Assembly: GCA_017515945.1 (NCBI GenBank)
Contig: JAFWDX010000469.1
Span: forward strand, 1 to 8,035
DNA length: 8,035 nucleotides
DNA from: Blautia sp.
Lineage (GTDB): Bacteria > Bacillota > Clostridia > Lachnospirales > Lachnospiraceae
Reading direction: 5' to 3'
Of the stretch, positions 5,812 to 8,035 are shown piece after piece. The notes below the pieces were generated by a model. The model was not told the DNA's origin. It saw only the letters and a program-made list of their open reading frames with translations, and made no database searches. Within the stretch, counting starts at the first letter, position 1; each line of letters starts with the position of its first letter. Made by a program: the position numbers and the translations under genes.

Positions 5812-5841
5812 ATTCTATCACAGGGCAGCTGTTTTCGTCAA
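5812..5841 (-). promoter_or_regulatory. Candidate sigma-A promoter of the rpmG-secE-nusG-rplK-rplA operon
   Basis: On the minus strand TTGACG (5836-5841) and TAGAAT (5812-5817) are separated by 18 bases; each box is one mismatch from consensus. Transcription would start near 5805. The -35 box begins 3 bases after the stop codon of the upstream small gene, so the two units are tightly packed. Confidence 0.7.
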
Positions 5842-5844
5842 GTC

Positions 5845-6009
5845 TTACCTTTTCATGCGTATGTTTTTTTTGGCGTTCTGTACCCATTCCGACAGGGCTA
5901 TGTTAATAAACTGGCTCAGTGAGCGCTGTTCTTCCTCTGCCATCCGGTGCAGTTCTTCTTTCAGCTCCGGATCCAGGGTGATGCTGATCTTTTCCTTTTT
6001 GGGTTTCAT
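5845..6009 (-). CDS. Small ribbon-helix-helix (Arc/CopG-like) DNA-binding protein
   Basis: This gene encodes 54 aa: MKPKKEKISITLDPELKEEL, then HRMAEEEQRSLSQFINIALS, then EWVQNAKKNIRMKR. The pattern of a short basic beta strand (KISITL, 7-12), a first helix starting at DPELKEELHRMAEEE, a turn with R29-S30-L31-S32, and a second helix SQFINIALSEWV fits the ribbon-helix-helix fold, in which two chains pair their strands to read DNA. The start at 6009 has GGAGG 6 bases upstream. Its stop lies 3 bases before the -35 box of the ribosomal operon. It has its own promoter-like site (6118-6145) and an inverted repeat in its leader that could be an autoregulatory operator. No toxin gene is adjacent, so an antitoxin role is unsupported. 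Confidence 0.8.
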   Translation of the reverse strand: MKPKKEKISITLDPELKEELHRMAEEEQRSLSQFINIALSEWVQNAKKNIRMKR

Positions 6010-6041
6010 TTCCTGCCTCCGACTGGTTCATCCTGTCTATA

Positions 6042-6095
6042 CCTGTAAAATCATTCATCCCATGAAATCCCAAAAAACGGGCATGACTTTACAGG
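6042..6095. repeat. Imperfect inverted repeat in the leader of the small RHH gene
   Basis: CCTGTAAAATCAT (6042-6054) pairs with ATGACTTTACAGG (6083-6095) at 12 of 13 positions around a 28-nt spacer. The spacer has its own short CCC/GGG and TCAT/ATGA pairings. It lies between the predicted transcription start (about 6111) and the ribosome-binding site, 33 bases before the start codon. It may be an RHH operator or an mRNA hairpin. Confidence 0.55.
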
Positions 6096-6117
6096 CATAA
6101 TGTTATTCACAACATGT

Positions 6118-6145
6118 ATTATAACATATTCAGGTAATTTGTCTT
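6118..6145 (-). promoter_or_regulatory. Candidate extended -10 promoter for the small RHH gene
   Basis: On the minus strand TGTTATAAT contains a perfect -10 (TATAAT, 6118-6123) with an upstream TG in the extended -10 position. A weak -35, AAGACA (6140-6145), sits at 16-bp spacing. Start of transcription would be near 6111, about 100 nt before the start codon. Confidence 0.65.
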
Positions 6146-6161
6146 GATTATTCGCATAAAG

Positions 6162-6186
6162 TAGGATAAAGTAGGAACGAGTGGGA
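6162..6186. promoter_or_regulatory. Three 10-bp-spaced direct boxes T(A/G)GGA-N5, MraZ-box-like
   Basis: On the plus strand TAGGA (6162-6166), TAGGA (6172-6176) and TGGGA (6182-6186) are each separated by exactly 5 bases; the first two belong to a perfect tandem 10-bp repeat ATAAAGTAGG (6156-6175). Three TGGGA boxes spaced by 5 bases are the known MraZ operator pattern upstream of mraZ in E. coli. No mraZ follows here on either strand. The boxes lie upstream of the -35 of the RHH promoter, so they may instead bind a regulator of that gene. Confidence 0.5.
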
Positions 6187-6212
6187 ATTTTGCCCACTTA
6201 TTCATACCTCAA

Positions 6213-6278
6213 TGCCCGCATTCCTCCTTCTTGGGACTGCCTTCTCCTTCAGGCGGCGGTCTTACCGGGATGCGGGCA
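6213..6278. other. 66-nt two-part hairpin between SDR and RHH genes
   Basis: Bases 6213-6224 pair with 6267-6278 (12 positions, one G-T), and inside them 6235-6241 pairs with 6255-6261 (7 positions, one G-T). Eight bases separate it from the terminator stem at 6286-6315. Read on the plus strand, hairpin plus terminator plus eight T has the form of a small RNA of about 110 nt. Read on the minus strand, it lies just beyond the SDR transcript end. I do not recognise a known RNA family. Confidence 0.45.
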
Positions 6279-6285
6279 GAAAAGA

Positions 6286-6315
6286 ACAGGAGCGGCATTT
6301 CTCTGCCGCTCCTGT
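6286..6315. terminator. Strong bidirectional intrinsic terminator
   Basis: ACAGGAGCGGCA (6286-6297) and TGCCGCTCCTGT (6304-6315) form a perfect 12-bp GC-rich stem with a 6-nt loop. On the minus strand it follows the SDR stop codon by 6 bases and is followed by TCTTTTCTG. On the plus strand it is followed by a run of T through 6322. It therefore ends the ThDP enzyme-SDR transcript and can also stop transcription coming the other way. Confidence 0.9.
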
Positions 6316-6321
6316 TTTTTT

Positions 6322-7065
6322 TCACAGATAGTCGTAACCTCCATGAATATCCACAATGCTTCCATTCATATATCCGTTTGACAGGACCGCGTGGGCCAGA
6401 TCCGCGACCTCCTGCGTGGTGCCGAAGCGGTGCAGCGCGATCTTATTATTGATCCTCTCGCGGCTTTCTGTGCTCCTGTTGGCATGCCAGGGTGTTTCAA
6501 TAAAGCCAGGCGCGATGGCATTGACCCTGATCCCGTATGGTTCAAGCTCCTTGACCAGGGCAGAGGCCAGAAAATGAACGGCAGCCTTGGATACGCCATA
6601 AGGCAGTGATGAGGAATATGCCTGTCTGCCTGCATAAGAGCCAATAAACAGGACACTGCCGCCAGGCTGCATGAAATCCCTCAATTCTCTTACCAGATAC
6701 GCAGGTATGGAAAGATTGGTGTCCACGATCTTTTGCCACTGTTCAAACGGCAGGTCCGCAAATGTATCTCTGGAGCTGATGCCTGTATTGCAGACCAGCC
6801 AGTCCAGATGATCTGTGAGTGTGCGCAGTTCGCAGGTCATGGCGCACATGCCTTCGTATGTAGACAGGTCAGCCGGCAGGAGCGTCACTTTTTCCCTGTC
6901 CCTGTCCGAAAGGGATGCCAGAAATCCTGCGGCCTGCCTGTGATCATGTCCATAATTGATATAAACCCTGTCCTCCTCGCCTGCGTCCGCCAGGATCCGC
7001 CGGCATATGGCCGCGCCGATCCCGGAGGTTCCTCCCGTCACTAGGCAGTTGCGCTGATTATCCAT
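6322..7065 (-). CDS. Short-chain dehydrogenase/reductase (classical SDR)
   Basis: The 247-aa cytoplasmic NAD(P)-dependent oxidoreductase has all classical SDR landmarks: TGGTSGIG (10-17, cofactor loop), ADLS (65-68), CNTG (92-95, in place of NNAG), N117 in DTNLS, S143 in FIGSYAG, Y156 and K160 in YGVSKAA, and APGFIETPW (185-193). The tetrad N/S/Y/K is intact, so it should be active. Length is typical of FabG-like SDRs, but no fatty-acid synthesis genes are near, so FabG is not supported. The ATG at 7065 follows GAGGAGGGG. It lies 107 bases downstream of the ThDP enzyme on the same strand and shares its terminator, which suggests reduction of a keto product made by that enzyme. The substrate is unknown. 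Confidence 0.88.
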   Translation of the reverse strand: MDNQRNCLVTGGTSGIGAAICRRILADAGEEDRVYINYGHDHRQAAGFLASLSDRDREKVTLLPADLSTYEGMCAMTCELRTLTDHLDWLVCNTGISSRDTFADLPFEQWQKIVDTNLSIPAYLVRELRDFMQPGGSVLFIGSYAGRQAYSSSLPYGVSKAAVHFLASALVKELEPYGIRVNAIAPGFIETPWHANRSTESRERINNKIALHRFGTTQEVADLAHAVLSNGYMNGSIVDIHGGYDYL

Positions 7066-7172
7066 TTTCCCCTCCTCACCGGAACCTTGAGTCCCCTATC
7101 TGTCAAAGCATCCCGATATGCGGAACTCCATACTGCAGGCATCCCTTTGGGACGTATCTATAATTCCCGGAA

Positions 7173-8035
7173 TCAAAGCCTCATCAGCTCTTCAAACACA
7201 TCCTCCGGCGCATAGGGCTGCTGCCGGTAGATCGGTTCCCCGAGACAGGTCTTTGGGTAGGCATAGGTGCCCGGCTCCATCACGATCTCCAGCAGCCCCG
7301 GTCCCTCCGCCATCAGGAAAGCCTTTACCGATCGAAGTGCGGCGCCGTCCCTGTCCAGCAGATCCTCCGCCCTTTCCCGCATGCCCGGGATCCCATAGGC
7401 ATCCGCGATGGCGGAAAAGGATCCCGATGTAAATCCGCCCTCAGGAGAAGTCCCTTCATAATTATTATTGAAATAATCCCGTTGCAGATGGCGGATCATC
7501 CCCAGCGAATGATTGTTCATCACGATCATTTTAACCGGGAGACGGTCCCGGCGGATCCACTCCAGCTCCTGGATGTTCATCTGGAAAGCCCCGTCTCCGC
7601 AGATGCAGGCGGTCTTCTGTCCCGTCGCCAGACAAGCGCCGATGGCCGCGGGAAGTCCATAGCCCATGGCTCCGTGCCCACCGCTGAACAGCAGGCGGGT
7701 GCCCTCTCTCACATCCAGAGACTGATATGTCCATACCATATGCTGACCGACATCTGCCGCGACGGCCCCAAAGCCCTGCAGGGCTTCCCCGATCCGTGCG
7801 ATGACTTCGTTCGGTTCTCGTTCCGGCACCGTTTCATCAACCCGCTCCAGTTCCCGGCGGATCCTGGTGCAGACCTGCAGCCAGTCGCCTGCATGAGAGT
7901 CCGGAGCAGGCAGAAAGCCCTCCCGCAGCAGGAGCCGGGCAACCTCGCCCGCATCTGCCATAAAGCACTGTTCCATGTCCGGATCCGTATGGATGACCCT
8001 CTGCAGGTTAAAAGGATCGATATCGACACGGATCA
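7173..8035 (-). CDS. ThDP-dependent acetolactate synthase-like enzyme, 5' end outside window
   Basis: The reading frame stays open to the window edge, so only about the last 286 residues are seen; family members are usually 550-600 aa. The first visible residues, IRVDIDPFNLQRVIHTDPD, resemble the end of the central domain (the IDIDP motif). The C-terminal ThDP-binding domain has GHGAMGYGLPAAIGA, then GDGAFQMNIQELEWI and NNHSLGMIRHLQ; GDG and the downstream NN bind Mg2+ and diphosphate. An ATG at 7976 lies inside the domain and is not the true start. The closest familiar relatives are acetolactate synthase large subunits and the ThDP enzymes of polysaccharide or unusual-sugar clusters. No small regulatory subunit follows; an SDR does, which argues against ordinary branched-chain amino acid synthesis. 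Exact substrate is unknown. Confidence 0.85.
   Translation of the reverse strand, partial: IRVDIDPFNLQRVIHTDPDMEQCFMADAGEVARLLLREGFLPAPDSHAGDWLQVCTRIRRELERVDETVPEREPNEVIARIGEALQGFGAVAADVGQHMVWTYQSLDVREGTRLLFSGGHGAMGYGLPAAIGACLATGQKTACICGDGAFQMNIQELEWIRRDRLPVKMIVMNNHSLGMIRHLQRDYFNNNYEGTSPEGGFTSGSFSAIADAYGIPGMRERAEDLLDRDGAALRSVKAFLMAEGPGLLEIVMEPGTYAYPKTCLGEPIYRQQPYAPEDVFEELMRL

Noticed and set aside
6119..6205. 28-codon minus-strand frame (MNKWAKFPLV...) between the SDR and RHH genes
   Set aside because: Its GAGG is one base from the ATG, it runs across the MraZ-like boxes and the promoter, and its composition looks random.
6213..6278. Known riboswitch (glycine, glutamine, THF) in the 66-nt hairpin
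   Set aside because: Neither strand shows the conserved cores of these classes as I know them, and it lies after a terminator rather than before a metabolic gene.
7081..7096. GGAACCTTGAGTCCCC before the SDR gene as a further TGAGTCA-type repeat
   Set aside because: It matches the repeat core only if a 3-base insertion is allowed and has no flanking TGAGTCA/TGACTCA ends, so chance is likely.

Overview
The window looks like a chromosomal segment of a moderately GC-rich Clostridia genome, most likely Lachnospiraceae. This is inferred from the protein flavour of the ribosomal block (RpmG, L1 with [11 protein letters not shown]11, NusG), strong GGAGG ribosome-binding sites, an AlaA-type aminotransferase and a Si-type citrate synthase. 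All recognisable genes lie on the minus strand, so the window is best read from high to low coordinates.

Layout in transcription order. (1) 8035-6322: the C-terminal half of a thiamine-diphosphate enzyme of the acetolactate synthase class, cut by the window edge, then a short-chain dehydrogenase/reductase, closed by a strong bidirectional terminator at 6286-6315. (2) 6321-5845: a structured non-coding stretch (a 66-nt hairpin, three 10-bp-spaced T(A/G)GGA boxes resembling MraZ sites, a promoter and a large inverted repeat) leading to a 54-aa ribbon-helix-helix protein. (3) 5841-3475: a promoter and folded leader, then rpmG-secE-nusG-rplK-rplA, the translation/secretion/transcription-elongation block. 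rplK and rplA are each preceded by a short RNA element resembling the L1-binding region of 23S rRNA, consistent with autogenous control by L1. The block ends after rplA at a stem-loop with a C(UCCG)G tetraloop; rplJ-rplL do not follow. (4) 3397-2068: a leader hairpin and the alaA-like aminotransferase. (5) 2070-1506: 562 bases without a gene, holding four copies (one degenerate) of a TGAGTCA...TGACTCA palindromic repeat around a 244-nt near-perfect inverted repeat, then the citrate synthase promoter. (6) 1505-141: citrate synthase, followed by two more hairpins, one with 25-nt arms.

The genes do not form one pathway. The ribosomal block is housekeeping. AlaA (pyruvate/alanine/glutamate) and citrate synthase (oxaloacetate + acetyl-CoA, towards 2-oxoglutarate and glutamate) are linked through central carbon and nitrogen metabolism. 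The ThDP enzyme and SDR probably act together on a keto or sugar intermediate. The most unusual material is in the non-coding DNA: the duplicated L1-site mimics, the giant hairpin inside a repeat cluster, and the MraZ-like boxes with no mraZ gene.
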